Source of the DNA: Chryseobacterium sp. | GTDB lineage: Bacteria > Bacteroidota > Bacteroidia > Flavobacteriales > Weeksellaceae | Direction of reading: 5' to 3' | DNA length: 64,000 nucleotides | Assembly (NCBI RefSeq): GCF_029240215.1 | Contig: NZ_JARBTK010000009.1 | Location: forward strand, 1 to 64,000 | Shown here: piece by piece, positions 34,417 through 43,052 of the stretch | Layout: each line of letters begins with the position of its first letter | Position numbering within the stretch: the stretch's first letter is position 1 | Position numbers and translations under genes: made by a program | The notes under the pieces: generated by a model | What the model was told of the DNA's origin: nothing | Database searches by the model: none | Seen by the model: the letters and a program-made list of their open reading frames with translations, nothing else

Positions 34417-34851
34417 TTATCTGTAAAAATACATCACCATTTTATCATTTACACCATCACCATTTTCGTCATTCTCATCAGCAACAATCTGAAGCTCATT
34501 TTGATTAAGCTGTAGAACGTCGGTTGTTGTACCATCAATCAAAATTTTCTTTGTTGCAGGATCATAATTGTAGCTTTCGGAAAAATTTCCGTCTTCTCCG
34601 CAGGTTCCGTCAGATTTTGTGTAAAATATTTTTGAATTTAAAATTCCGTTGGAGGTAAATTCGTAAGTGTTTTTTTTGTCGCAGTCATCGGGTAATTCTG
34701 TACTCAAAACAGCATTGTTTGTTCCACTGTAGATTACCGTTTTACTCTCTTTCCAGATTCCTACAATAGATATTTGATCTTCTGTTGCATCATCATTTGA
34801 GCAGGACATTAGTGCGAAAACGCCCAATGACATCATTAATAATTTTTTCAT
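34417..34851 (-). CDS. lipocalin-like lipoprotein
   Basis: This 144-residue lipoprotein has a lipobox LMSC (Cys17) followed by SNDDATED, then SIVGIWKESKTVIY, the start of the Bacteroidota lipocalin-like beta-barrel, and two Cys (in DDCDKK and GTCGEDG) that may pair. The C-terminal part is acidic with a possible calcium loop (DENDENGDGVND). Ligand and role are unknown. It is a single gene, convergent with sbcC. Confidence 0.8.
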   Translation of the reverse strand: MKKLLMMSLGVFALMSCSNDDATEDQISIVGIWKESKTVIYSGTNNAVLSTELPDDCDKKNTYEFTSNGILNSKIFYTKSDGTCGEDGNFSESYNYDPATKKILIDGTTTDVLQLNQNELQIVADENDENGDGVNDKMVMYFYR

Positions 34852-34936
34852 ATTTGAATTTTTTAACGATGCAAATTTAATTTTTTTTTCTTTCTGTAGA
34901 AAAAAAATAGTATAATGTAGAAAAAAATCTACAAAT

Positions 34937-35956
34937 TTAATTCAATAAGGTTTTTACTTGCTCTCCAAATAATTCGATAGACTTCATCATCACATCATGA
35001 GCCGGATCACCAACATCCATGTGACCGATAAATCTTGTAATCCCGAAAATTTCTTTCATGTAATTGATTTTATCGGCTACTTCATTTACATTTCCGATAA
35101 ATAATGCGCCGTCTTTTCCTCTCCCTCCCTCATACTGCATTTTTGTGTACGGAGCCCATCCTCTTGATGATCCGATTCTGTCCATCTGAGATTTGTAATT
35201 ATAAAAATATCCGTCAACAACTTCTTTTTCATCGCTTACAAAAGTATGAGAATGAATGGCAATCTGCATTTCAGATTCGTCATGCCCTGCTTTAAGGTAT
35301 TCCTGCTTATAAAATTCAATTAAATTTTTAAACTGGATCGGCATTCCGCCGATGATCGCAACCACTAAAGGCATTCCCAATTTTGCAGCACTCAAAACCG
35401 ACTGCGGAGTTCCGCCGACAGCTCTCCAAATAGGAAGTTTACCATTATTTTTTGCTCTCGGATAAACGGTTTGATTCTGCATCGGTGCACGCAGTTTCCC
35501 TGACCAAGAAACGTTTTCTTCGGAATTTATTTTTAATAATAATTCTAATTTTTCGTCAAATAGTTGTTCATAATCATTCAGAGAATAGCCATACAACGGA
35601 AATGATTCGATGAAACTGCCACGTCCAACGAAAACTTCAGCTCTTCCATCTGAGATAAGATCTAAAGTTGCAAAATCTTCATAGACTTTCACAGGCTCAG
35701 ACGAACTTAGAACTGTTACTCCACTCGCCAGTTTTATATTTTTTGTGATACTTGCTGCTGCAGCCAAAACGATTTCGGGTGAAGAAACCGCATAATCGGG
35801 ACGGTGATGTTCTCCCATTGCGAAGACATCAATTCCCACCTCATCCATCAGTTTTACCTGCTCAAGAATTTCACGGATTTTTATTCCAGCATCTTTATAT
35901 TTTCCGGTTGTCTGGTCAAAAGCCAGATCGCCAAACATTCCTATTCCTAATTCCAT
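34937..35956 (-). CDS. LLM class flavin-dependent oxidoreductase
   Basis: This 339-residue protein belongs to the bacterial-luciferase-like monooxygenases, which use reduced flavin. The sequence has VGIDVFAMGEHHRPDYAVSSPEIVLAAAASITKNIKLASGVTVLSSSEPVKVYEDFATLDLISDGRAEVFVGRGSF, the standard N-terminal core, and a later GGTPQSVLSAAKLGMPLVVAIIGG. Length fits. The substrate is unknown; the family includes alkane and sulfonate monooxygenases. The long leader upstream has no obvious promoter match. Confidence 0.9.
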   Translation of the reverse strand: MELGIGMFGDLAFDQTTGKYKDAGIKIREILEQVKLMDEVGIDVFAMGEHHRPDYAVSSPEIVLAAAASITKNIKLASGVTVLSSSEPVKVYEDFATLDLISDGRAEVFVGRGSFIESFPLYGYSLNDYEQLFDEKLELLLKINSEENVSWSGKLRAPMQNQTVYPRAKNNGKLPIWRAVGGTPQSVLSAAKLGMPLVVAIIGGMPIQFKNLIEFYKQEYLKAGHDESEMQIAIHSHTFVSDEKEVVDGYFYNYKSQMDRIGSSRGWAPYTKMQYEGGRGKDGALFIGNVNEVADKINYMKEIFGITRFIGHMDVGDPAHDVMMKSIELFGEQVKTLLN

Positions 35957-36280
35957 ATTGTTGATTTTTATAAGACAAAATTAGTATAATGATTGTTTAA
36001 AAACATTGATGAATGATAAGAAAGAAATGATGTTCTAATAAGAAAAAATTAACACATACTTTACCATTCCGTTAAATCTCAACAACGTATTAAAACTAAA
36101 TTTAGATTCCTACGGAATGACAAGCGTTGTAGTAATTTATGCTGAATTAAAATAATGAAGATATGGGATTAAATAAAATTCTAATAACCAATACAATAAA
36201 AAATAAAGATAGAAACATTCCTAACAATTGGTTTGGTGATGATTATTGTTGTTTTTTTTCATTCATTATTTAATTAATTT
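35957..36280. other. 324-bp intergenic region with one palindromic element
   Basis: The only structure is the dispersed palindrome at 36061-36123. The rest is AT-rich with no gene, RNA gene or clear terminator for the TPM operon. Confidence 0.6.
36061..36123. repeat. copy of the dispersed palindromic element
   Basis: The right arm AGATTCCTACGGAATGACAA is intact; the left arm (TTACCATTCCGTTAAATCTC) has a short deletion. It is 3' of the TPM operon and 5' of the luciferase-like gene. Confidence 0.8.
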
Positions 36281-37078
36281 TTACCATCCACCCGAAGCAC
36301 CACCGCCGCCAAAACTTCCGCCACCGCCGAAGCCGCCAAAACCGCCACCGCTGCCTCCTGAACTTCCGCCTCCAAATCCGCCACCAAAACTTCCAGGGAA
36401 AGGGAAGAATCCACCGGGATAATTTCTGCGTCCTCTTCGGCTGAGAATCATGTCGCCATCATCGTCACCACCACCTCTGTTTCTAAAAAGAACAATAAGA
36501 ATAAAAAAAATGACGAATCCGATGATGATTAATTTAGAAATACTGATATTTCCAGATTTTTTCTGATTGGCTAAAGGTTTAAATTTACCCTGAACCGCTT
36601 CCATGATTGCAGTTGTTCCACCGTTGATTCCTTCATACCATTTTCCCTGTTTGAATTTTGGAGTAACAATATAATCGAGAATCTGTCCGGCAACTGAGGC
36701 AGTTAAATATTGTTCGACAGCCCGCCCTTGCTGAATTGACATCGTTCTGTCTTCGGTTGCAATGAGAAAAACGACTCCGTTGTCAACATCTTTTTGTCCT
36801 ATTCCCCATTTTTCACCAAACATTGTTGCAAGATAATTGATGTCTTCGCCTTTTGTGGAGGGAATAATGATGACTTCAATTTCCGTTGAGGTAGAATCTG
36901 CAAATTTGATGAGCTTGTTGTTGAGTTCATTTTTTTCCTGATTTGTAAGAAGGTTTCCTTCATCATATACAGGATATAAAACCGCTGGTTTTTCAGGAAT
37001 AGTATATTGTGCTGATACGAAAGAGCATAAGCAGATAAGGAAAAATGAAAACAGTATTTTAAGAGAATGTAATCTCAT
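36281..37078 (-). CDS. TPM domain protein, membrane-anchored (YgcG-like)
   Basis: This 265-residue protein has a signal peptide (residues 1-23, ending VSAQ), a TPM domain (about 28-180) with VYDEGNLLTNQEKNELNNKL and IEVIIIPST, one membrane helix (about 180-198, LIIIGFVIFFILIVLF) and a cytoplasmic tail that is almost all Gly/Ser/Phe (GGGFGGGSSGG). This layout is that of YgcG-type proteins. It overlaps the preceding TPM gene by 20 bp in an operon with lemA. The TPM fold is associated with envelope and photosystem maintenance in other organisms; the role here is unknown. Confidence 0.88.
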   Translation of the reverse strand: MRLHSLKILFSFFLICLCSFVSAQYTIPEKPAVLYPVYDEGNLLTNQEKNELNNKLIKFADSTSTEIEVIIIPSTKGEDINYLATMFGEKWGIGQKDVDNGVVFLIATEDRTMSIQQGRAVEQYLTASVAGQILDYIVTPKFKQGKWYEGINGGTTAIMEAVQGKFKPLANQKKSGNISISKLIIIGFVIFFILIVLFRNRGGGDDDGDMILSRRGRRNYPGGFFPFPGSFGGGFGGGSSGGSGGGFGGFGGGGSFGGGGASGGW

Positions 37079-37487
37079 TGGGAAGTTCGTTGTGGTTTTC
37101 TCCCGTTACAGGAAAATATTTTTTGAGTTCGAGGCCGGTTTCTAGAATAGCACTTTTTAAAGCTTTATAATGATTGCCTTTTGCGAATTCTGAAGTGATA
37201 AAATCGTGCAGGTGATCCCAATATGACTGATGCACTTTTGCATGAATCCCTGTGTCGCCGATAATGGTAAGATACTTCTGTTCAAAATTAACATGAAAAA
37301 GAACCGCATTTTTTTCGGCAGTTTTGTCCTTACAAAGTTTGTTGAATACTTTGAAAGCAGTCTCTGCATTATTACTATCAGTAGTAGAATCAATATGTAC
37401 CCGGATCTCTCCGGTAGAATGATTTTCTGCCGACTGAATAGCTTCCACGAGGGAAGCTATTTGTTGATCTGTAAGAAACTTACTCAT
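37059..37487 (-). CDS. TPM domain protein (soluble)
   Basis: The 142-residue protein has no signal peptide and consists of one TPM domain: FLTDQQIASLVEAIQSAENHSTGEIRVHID and FHVNFEQKYLTIIGDTGIHAKVHQSYWDHLHDF. I start it at ATG 37487; extending upstream would run through the lemA stop and add 59 unrelated residues. The start lies 1 bp after the lemA stop and its end overlaps the next TPM gene by 20 bp, so it is translated together with both. Confidence 0.9.
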   Translation of the reverse strand: MSKFLTDQQIASLVEAIQSAENHSTGEIRVHIDSTTDSNNAETAFKVFNKLCKDKTAEKNAVLFHVNFEQKYLTIIGDTGIHAKVHQSYWDHLHDFITSEFAKGNHYKALKSAILETGLELKKYFPVTGENHNELPNEITFS

Positions 37488-37488
37488 C

Positions 37489-38097
37489 TTATTCTGTGAA
37501 AACTTCCGGTGCTTTTTCTGCTCCTGCGGCTGCCTTGAAGTATGGTTTTTCTTTAAAGTTGGTGAAATTCGCCAAAATATTATTCGGGAATGTCTTGATT
37601 GAAGTATTATAATCTTGCGCAGCTCCGTTGTAATAAACAGTTTCTGTTCTGATGCTGTTTTCAATTGCGGTATATTCTCTCTGGAAATTGATATATTGCT
37701 GATCTGCTTTCAGATTAGGATAAGATTCTACAACTGCCATCAATCGGCTTAATGCTCCTGATAATTCTCCTTGTGCTGCCTGGAATTTAGCTAAATCAGC
37801 TTCGGTCATATTCGTAGGATCGATATTGATTGATGTGGCTTTTGAACGTGCTTCCACAACTTTGGTCAAAGTTTCCTGCTCAAATTTAGAATAAGATTTT
37901 ACCGTTCTTTCGAGGTTAGGAATCAGGTTGGCTCGCTTTTGATAAACAGTTTCTACGTTTGACCATTTTGTATTTACATTCTGTTCTTTAGTGACAAAAT
38001 TGTTGTAGCCACTTTTTCCCCAGAAGAATAATACCGCAACGATAATTAAAAGAGCAATACCGATAGTTCCGGCGCTCAGGCAACCTTTGTTTTTCAT
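37489..38097 (-). CDS. lemA: LemA family protein
   Basis: The 202-residue protein has an N-terminal membrane helix (about 11-28, TIGIALLIIVAVLFFWG) and the LemA coiled helical domain: YNNFVTKEQNVNTKWSNVETVYQKRANLIPNLERTVKSY, then AQGELSGALSRLMAVVESYPNLKADQQYINFQREYTAIENSI. LemA proteins are anchored with the N terminus outside and are found near TPM genes; function is not known. It is the first gene of lemA-TPM-TPM, with only 1 bp before the next start. Confidence 0.93.
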   Translation of the reverse strand: MKNKGCLSAGTIGIALLIIVAVLFFWGKSGYNNFVTKEQNVNTKWSNVETVYQKRANLIPNLERTVKSYSKFEQETLTKVVEARSKATSINIDPTNMTEADLAKFQAAQGELSGALSRLMAVVESYPNLKADQQYINFQREYTAIENSIRTETVYYNGAAQDYNTSIKTFPNNILANFTNFKEKPYFKAAAGAEKAPEVFTE

Positions 38098-38216
38098 ATG
38101 TGAGTTTTTAATTGTTTATTTTAATAGTTATTTGATTTATCTTTGAAAGAGTTTCGTTTGATTGTTTAATTTCTTTTTAAATTTTTTTGTGCTACCCAAA
38201 TATACAAATTATGTGC

Positions 38217-38224
38217 TAATTTTG
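38217..38224 (+). promoter_or_regulatory. Bacteroidota -7 promoter box of folA
   Basis: TAATTTTG matches TAnnTTTG and is 15 bp before the folA ATG. Confidence 0.55.
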
Positions 38225-38239
38225 CAGAAAATTAATTGA

Positions 38240-38734
38240 ATGACAACAATAGTGGTCGCGATGGGCGAGAAAAACGAAATTGGTGCTGATAACCAATTGC
38301 TTTGGCATCTTCCAAAAGATTTAAAACATTTTAAAGACCTTACATCGGGACATCCGATCATTATGGGAAGAAAAACTTATGAAAGTATAGGAAAACCTCT
38401 TCCAAACCGTACCAATATTGTGGTTTCAAGAAAAAAAGACTGGTTTGAAGAAGGTGTTTTGATTGTTGGAAGCATCAAAGAAGCCGTGAAGTTTGCAAAA
38501 AAAATTAACGAAAATATATTCATCATCGGCGGCGGAAATATCTATGAACAGACAATGGAAATCGCTGACAAACTTGAGGTTACCCTTGTGAAAGCTCAAT
38601 TGGATGCCGATACATATTTTCCGAAAATCAGCACAAAGTTCTGGTCAAAAACAAGTGAGATATGTCATGAGAAGGACGAAAAAAACCAATATGATTTCTG
38701 TTTTCAGACCTATGAAAAAATAAAGACAGAATAG
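38240..38734 (+). CDS. folA: dihydrofolate reductase
   Basis: The enzyme reduces dihydrofolate with NADPH to supply tetrahydrofolate, and is the trimethoprim target. The 164-residue protein has VVAMGEKNEIGADNQLLWHLPKDLKHFK, with the active-site Asp-equivalent region around residue 27, then GHPIIMGRKTYESIGKPLPNRTNIVVSR and FIIGGGNIYEQTM, the NADPH site. Nothing about it appears resistant or truncated. The gene is alone, with thymidylate synthase not in the window. Confidence 0.96.
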   Translation: MTTIVVAMGEKNEIGADNQLLWHLPKDLKHFKDLTSGHPIIMGRKTYESIGKPLPNRTNIVVSRKKDWFEEGVLIVGSIKEAVKFAKKINENIFIIGGGNIYEQTMEIADKLEVTLVKAQLDADTYFPKISTKFWSKTSEICHEKDEKNQYDFCFQTYEKIKTE

Positions 38735-38745
38735 TTGTGATAATT

Positions 38746-38779
38746 CTGGCTTCTAACATCTAGCTTCTAACATCTAAAT
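38746..38779. repeat. short direct repeat (CTTCTAACATCTA)
   Basis: GCTTCTAACATCTA occurs twice in succession about 15 bp apart; a related TCTAACTTCTAATATCTA run is at 40761-40785 before ddl. These look like short intergenic repeats of this genome. Confidence 0.5.
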
Positions 38780-38783
38780 TCTT

Positions 38784-38791
38784 TATCTTTG
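38784..38791 (+). promoter_or_regulatory. Bacteroidota -7 promoter box
   Basis: TATCTTTG matches TAnnTTTG and is 18 bp before the membrane protein at 38810. Confidence 0.6.
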
Positions 38792-38809
38792 CACTTCTAA
38801 ATTTTAATA

Positions 38810-39376
38810 ATGAATAAATACATAAAAATCGCAGTAGCAGCACTCCTTATTCTCGGAGGGCTTTATATGATGATTTTCACAAGAAACTTAGGGTGGGGAA
38901 TTGTTATTTTTCTCTTATCTGCTTTACCCATTTTTCTGTTCTTTAAAAACGAAAATATCCTTTTGGCATTTTGGCAATTGAGAAAACAGGATATGGTAAA
39001 AGCTTCAAAATTTTTGAATAACATTACCGATTATAAATCTCAGCTTCATAAAAACCAATACGGTTATTATTATTATCTGCAAGGTTTGGTTTTGGCTCAG
39101 GATCATCCGACGAAAGTTGAGCCGTTAATGAAAAAAGCTTTGGAGTATGGTTTGAATATGAAGCACGACAGAGCAATGGCTACTTTAAATCTTGCTGCAG
39201 GAGCAATCTCAAAAGGAAGAAGGCAGGAAGGGCAAAGATTATTGGAAGAAGCTAAAAGATTAGACACTGCGGGAATGATGACCGATCAGATCAAAATGAT
39301 GAAAGATCAGCTGAAAATGCCAACAATGCAGAAGCATATGCATAATCCTCATATGAGACAGAGAGGGAAATTTTAA
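38810..39376 (+). CDS. membrane protein with TPR-like soluble domain
   Basis: This 188-residue protein has two N-terminal membrane helices (about 5-22 and 27-46), after which residues 55-175 look like helical repeats: YYLQGLVLAQDHPTKVEPLMKKALEYGLNMKHDRAMATLNLAAGAISKGRRQEGQRLLEEAKRL has the Ala/Gly/Tyr spacing of TPRs. The C terminus is Met/His-rich (PTMQKHMHNPHMRQRG), which could bind metal. It may belong to the DUF2892-containing membrane proteins of Chryseobacterium, but I cannot confirm it. Function is unknown. Confidence 0.7.
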   Translation: MNKYIKIAVAALLILGGLYMMIFTRNLGWGIVIFLLSALPIFLFFKNENILLAFWQLRKQDMVKASKFLNNITDYKSQLHKNQYGYYYYLQGLVLAQDHPTKVEPLMKKALEYGLNMKHDRAMATLNLAAGAISKGRRQEGQRLLEEAKRLDTAGMMTDQIKMMKDQLKMPTMQKHMHNPHMRQRGKF

Positions 39377-39400
39377 TCATATCAGATTTATATAAAAATA

Positions 39401-39431
39401 AAAATGCACCAAACAAATTGGTGCATTTTTT
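39401..39431. terminator. bidirectional terminator
   Basis: A perfect 12-bp stem (39401-39412 with 39418-39429), 5-nt loop, with T-rich tails in both directions. It serves the membrane protein gene and the convergent TRIC gene. Confidence 0.9.
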
Positions 39432-39447
39432 ATTTTGAAAATTAAGG

Positions 39448-40080
39448 TTACATTTCAGAATTACTTTCATAACCATAAAATTTCGGGATCTGCCAATGAT
39501 ATTTTACCGCTAAAGTTCGTACACTTACAATCATTAAAATCGTAAAAATTTGTATAAAAGTATAAGAAAGATTGGTGAAATGAGTAAGTAATAAAAATGT
39601 TGAGCCGCCAATAATACAAGCACTTGCGTAAATTTCTTTCCTAAAAATCAACGGGATTCTGTTCAGTAAAATATCCCGGATAATTCCGCCAAAACATCCG
39701 GTTATGGTTCCTAATCCAATGCAGATTAAAGGATGAATGTCTAGATGTAAACCTTTCTGAACGCCAATAATGGTAAATAATCCTAATCCAAAGCTGTCAA
39801 AAATAAATAAGGTGACTTTAAAATTTTTCTCAATTGATTTAAAGACCATAGAAAAAATACTTGTCGCCAGGATCAAACCACACATCAAAAGATCATGCAT
39901 CCAGAAAACCGGAATATCTAAAAGTAAATCTCTCACTGTACCGCCGCCAACTGAGGTAATGAAGGCAATAATCAAAACACCGAACGGATCAAGTCGCTTT
40001 TGCATCGCAGCAAAACTCCCTGACATCGAAAATGATATCGTTCCGAGAATTTCTATGATAAAATTGAACTGTTCGTGCAT
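39448..40080 (-). CDS. TRIC (trimeric intracellular cation) channel family protein
   Basis: This 210-residue membrane protein has seven hydrophobic helices and the duplicated UPF0126/TRIC motif: GGGTVRDLLLD in the first half and GGIIRDILLNRIP in the second. Prokaryotic TRIC proteins form homotrimeric K+-selective channels. Its physiological role in bacteria is unclear. Downstream on the same strand nothing is closely linked. The start ATG is followed by HEQFNFIIEILGTISFSMSGSFAAMQK, the expected first helix. Confidence 0.92.
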   Translation of the reverse strand: MHEQFNFIIEILGTISFSMSGSFAAMQKRLDPFGVLIIAFITSVGGGTVRDLLLDIPVFWMHDLLMCGLILATSIFSMVFKSIEKNFKVTLFIFDSFGLGLFTIIGVQKGLHLDIHPLICIGLGTITGCFGGIIRDILLNRIPLIFRKEIYASACIIGGSTFLLLTHFTNLSYTFIQIFTILMIVSVRTLAVKYHWQIPKFYGYESNSEM

Positions 40081-40152
40081 TACTTTGTAGAAAGTGAATT
40101 ACTTTCAATATTTGTGGTGAATTAGTCGAAAAAATTAAAATATAGTGTTTAA

Positions 40153-40217
40153 TTTGTCATTCCGTAGGAATCTCGGCAAATCTAATAAATTAGCTTAGAT
40201 TCCTACGGAATGACAAA
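40153..40217. repeat. best copy of the dispersed palindromic element
   Basis: The arms 40153-40173 and 40197-40217 are perfect 21-bp inverted copies (core GTCATTCCGTAGGAATC) around a 23-bp centre. It lies 3' of coaD. Other copies or remnants are at 13628, 21212, 36061, 51789 and 58706. Confidence 0.92.
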
Positions 40218-40245
40218 CCAAGAATAATATATTCAATTATTATAT

Positions 40246-40713
40246 TTACTTTTTTTCTACTCTTACTGCATCCGGAACCAATAATTCATATTCTCCGCCG
40301 TGGTTGATGATTTCTCTCACAATACTGCTGCTGATGAATGATTTTCCTGATGAGGTTAGTAAGAAAACAGTTTCCAGTTTTTTGTGGGCCAAAGTACGGT
40401 TGGTATGAGCAATTGCTTTTTCAAATTCAAAATCGGCGGGGTTTCTCAAGCCTCTAAGAATGAATTGAGCATTTTTTTCAAAGCAATAATCAACAGTCAG
40501 ACCTTCAAAATAATCTACTTCAACATTTGGGAATTCTGCGACTGAATTTTGTATGAATTCCATTCTTTTTTCGAGCGGAAACATATATTTTTTCTGAGAA
40601 TTCTGTCCGATCGCTATAATCACTTTGTCAAAAAGTGCCGCAGCTCTCTCAATAATATCGTAATGTCCTAATGTAATAGGATCAAAAGACCCCGGAAAAA
40701 CGGCAATTTTCAT
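40246..40713 (-). CDS. coaD: pantetheine-phosphate adenylyltransferase
   Basis: CoaD adds AMP to 4'-phosphopantetheine, the fourth step of coenzyme A synthesis. The 155-residue protein has FPGSFDPITLGHYDIIERA with the nucleotidyltransferase HxGH-like site, RGLRNPADFEFE and SGKSFISSSIVREI, all diagnostic. The length is standard. It follows ddl on the same strand with 68 bp between them; a palindromic element lies beyond its stop. Other coa genes are not in the window. Confidence 0.96.
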   Translation of the reverse strand: MKIAVFPGSFDPITLGHYDIIERAAALFDKVIIAIGQNSQKKYMFPLEKRMEFIQNSVAEFPNVEVDYFEGLTVDYCFEKNAQFILRGLRNPADFEFEKAIAHTNRTLAHKKLETVFLLTSSGKSFISSSIVREIINHGGEYELLVPDAVRVEKK

Positions 40714-40781
40714 GCGTAATTAATTATAAGTTATGAGTTAGAAATGATGAGTTATTTACTCTAATATCTAACTTCTAATAT

Positions 40782-41771
40782 CTAGTTTTTCTTTTGTAAA
40801 GCTTTTTCAACTTCATTTCCGCAAAGATCTTTGATTGAAATTCCGTAGATTTTTGCCTGTTGAGGAAGAATACTTGCAGGTGAAAATCCGGGATTGGTAT
40901 TCATTTCCAACATATACGGAACTCCATTCATCAAAATAAATTCACTTCTCGAAAAGCCGCTCATTCCTAAAGAATCATAGGCCCTTTTTGCTATTTCTTC
41001 CACTTTCTTTGTGGTTTCTGCGTCAATTCTTGCAGGAGTAATTTCTTCTGAAGCACCTTCATATTTGGCTTCATAATCGAAAAATTCATTTTTAGGAACA
41101 ATCTCTGTAATTCCCAAAACAATGGTCTCACCTTTAAAATCTATGACACCTACAGAAACTTCCATCCCGTCGAGGAAGCTTTCAATTAAAATTTCATCAT
41201 CTTCTTTAAAAGCAATTTCTGTTGCAGCAATCAGCTCAGACTGATTTTTTACTTTAGAAATTCCCAATGATGAACCAGATTGATTAGGCTTTACGAAAAC
41301 AGGGAGACCTAAACTTTCGATGATTTCATCAACATTAATATCTTCACCTTTTCTTAAATAAACACTTTTCGCTGAAGGAATTCCATATTTTGACAAAACT
41401 GCTAAAGTGTCTTTTTTGTTAAACGTCAAAGCACTTTGATAAAAATCACATCCTGTATAAGCTTGTCCGATTGCATCCCAATAAGCCTGCAAAATACCGT
41501 TTTCGCCGGGAGTTCCGTGGATGATATTGAAGCAAACGTCAAATTTTAAAGTCTCATTTGTTTTGAAATTAACTGAAAAATCTCCTTTATTAATGGAAAG
41601 CTTGTTTTCATTTTCATCTAAAAAATACCATTCATTTTTTAGAATGACTACTTTATATACATTATATTGATCTCTGTCTAAAGAATCGTAGATCAACTGT
41701 CCGCTTTTCAGGGAAACTTTATATTCGTCAGAATAGCCTCCCATCACTACAGCAACGTGTTTTTTGCTCAT
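40782..41771 (-). CDS. ddl: D-alanine--D-alanine ligase
   Basis: Ddl joins two D-alanines for the peptidoglycan stem peptide, using ATP. The 329-residue protein has the ATP-grasp core: VVMGGYSDEYKVSLKSG at the N terminus, GTPGENGILQAYWD, VFVKPNQSGSSLGISKV (ATP-binding Lys), IVPKNEFFDYEAKYEGASEEITPA and the metal site EMNTNPGFSPASILPQ. The active-site omega loop with Tyr is present. It precedes coaD and is divergent from the PASTA gene, an arrangement kept in Flavobacteria. Confidence 0.96.
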   Translation of the reverse strand: MSKKHVAVVMGGYSDEYKVSLKSGQLIYDSLDRDQYNVYKVVILKNEWYFLDENENKLSINKGDFSVNFKTNETLKFDVCFNIIHGTPGENGILQAYWDAIGQAYTGCDFYQSALTFNKKDTLAVLSKYGIPSAKSVYLRKGEDINVDEIIESLGLPVFVKPNQSGSSLGISKVKNQSELIAATEIAFKEDDEILIESFLDGMEVSVGVIDFKGETIVLGITEIVPKNEFFDYEAKYEGASEEITPARIDAETTKKVEEIAKRAYDSLGMSGFSRSEFILMNGVPYMLEMNTNPGFSPASILPQQAKIYGISIKDLCGNEVEKALQKKN

Positions 41772-41891
41772 ATCCGTTTAATCATTTAAGGCAAATTTAA
41801 TGAAATTATATCACGCACGAATTGAATTTTAGAAAATTTGGAGCCAAATGCTAATTCTGTTAAATAAAAAGTGCAATCAAAAATTATTAGT

Positions 41892-41899
41892 TATATTTG
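41892..41899 (+). promoter_or_regulatory. Bacteroidota -7 promoter box of the PASTA gene
   Basis: TATATTTG matches TAnnTTTG and lies 26 bp before the ATG at 41926. Confidence 0.55.
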
Positions 41900-41925
41900 C
41901 CGTTATAATTCAAGTATTTTAAAGT

Positions 41926-42981
41926 ATGCTTAAATCACTTTTCAATTGGAAAGTTTTAGTTAATTTACTAGTAGCGGTCGCTGTTTTCGTGGGATTGGTA
42001 TGGCTTACATTTCGTTGGCTGGAATACCATACAAACCACGGACAAGAGATTCCTGTTCCTAATGTTGTTAATAAATCTGTACACGATGCTGTCAAAATAT
42101 TAGAAGACACCGGTCTCGACTATGAAGTAGACAGTGCAACCTATAACCCTAAATACAGACCTTTTCAGGTTCTTCAGGTATATCCTGCACCGGGTTCGCG
42201 CGTGAAAGACGGCAGAGCCATTACTTTAAAAGTAAACCCAAGAAGCTGGGCTCCTGTTGCCGTACCAGATGTTATCAATAAATATTCGGGTCTTGCATTC
42301 CAGAGATTAGATCAGGTCGGTCTTAAAGTTGGAGACACTATTTTTGAGCCGAGCATTCAGAAAGATGCGGTTCTGAGGATTTTATTTAAAGGAAATTCTC
42401 TAAAACCCGGAACAAAAATCCCGAGATTTTCGGTTATTGATGTTGTGGTAGGTTCCGGACCGATGAGAAATATCTCAATACCTAATGTGGTAGGTTTAAC
42501 AGTAAAAGAAGCGAAAGCACTTATTTCAAGAAATCTGTTTGAAGTAGGAATCGTGGATCATGAAGACGGTGGTAAAGATGAATCAGATATCGTTTATTAT
42601 CAGGATCCGGCTGCTGGTGATGTAAGAGATCAGGGAATGCAGATTGATCTTTGGGCAAGTAAGAAAACTCCGGCTGAGCTTCGGGACAAGATAGATCAGT
42701 TAAATTCTACTTACAGAATGAAAATTGATACGACATTGCCTCCGATCAGGTATGAAGAAGTTCCTAATTTTCAGGATGAACCGGTAAATAATGTTCCGCC
42801 TCCTGCAGTAACTCCGAAACCAGTAAGTCCAAAACCTTCAACAACGACAACGTCTAAGCCTGTAAGTACAACAAAAACTACAGACACGAAGCCAAAAACT
42901 TCTGGTGGCAATCCAGACAACTCAGCTAAGCCGACAACGCCTGCTGCTGAAAAACCAAAAGGTAAGAAAGTTATCATTTAA
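41926..42981 (+). CDS. PASTA domain membrane protein
   Basis: The 351-residue protein has one N-terminal membrane helix (about 12-30) and three PASTA domains in the periplasm (about 43-108, 111-180 and 185-250: VPNVVNKSVHDAVKILEDTGL, VPDVINKYSGLAFQRLDQVGL, IPNVVGLTVKEAKALISRNLF). A long Pro/Thr/Lys linker ends with KKVII. PASTA domains bind muropeptides in Gram-positive kinases and penicillin-binding proteins. Here there is no kinase or transpeptidase domain. Divergent ddl and the downstream RluD-type gene make a conserved neighbourhood. A cell wall sensing role is inferred. Confidence 0.88.
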   Translation: MLKSLFNWKVLVNLLVAVAVFVGLVWLTFRWLEYHTNHGQEIPVPNVVNKSVHDAVKILEDTGLDYEVDSATYNPKYRPFQVLQVYPAPGSRVKDGRAITLKVNPRSWAPVAVPDVINKYSGLAFQRLDQVGLKVGDTIFEPSIQKDAVLRILFKGNSLKPGTKIPRFSVIDVVVGSGPMRNISIPNVVGLTVKEAKALISRNLFEVGIVDHEDGGKDESDIVYYQDPAAGDVRDQGMQIDLWASKKTPAELRDKIDQLNSTYRMKIDTTLPPIRYEEVPNFQDEPVNNVPPPAVTPKPVSPKPSTTTTSKPVSTTKTTDTKPKTSGGNPDNSAKPTTPAAEKPKGKKVII

Positions 42982-43004
42982 AAGATGACTTCATAATAAA
43001 ATTC

Positions 43005-43035
43005 AGGCTTCAACTTTAAAATGTTGAAGCCTTTT
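43005..43035 (+). terminator. hairpin between the PASTA gene and the RluD-type gene
   Basis: AGGCTTCAAC (43005-43014) pairs perfectly with 43023-43032. Only four T residues follow, so this may be a leaky terminator allowing read-through into the next gene. Confidence 0.65.
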
Positions 43036-43052
43036 ACGTAAAAAAGAATAGA

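Noticed and set aside
37488-37664. N-terminal extension of the soluble TPM protein
   Set aside because: It overlaps the end of lemA in another frame and adds basic non-conserved sequence; the ATG at 37487 begins exactly at the domain.
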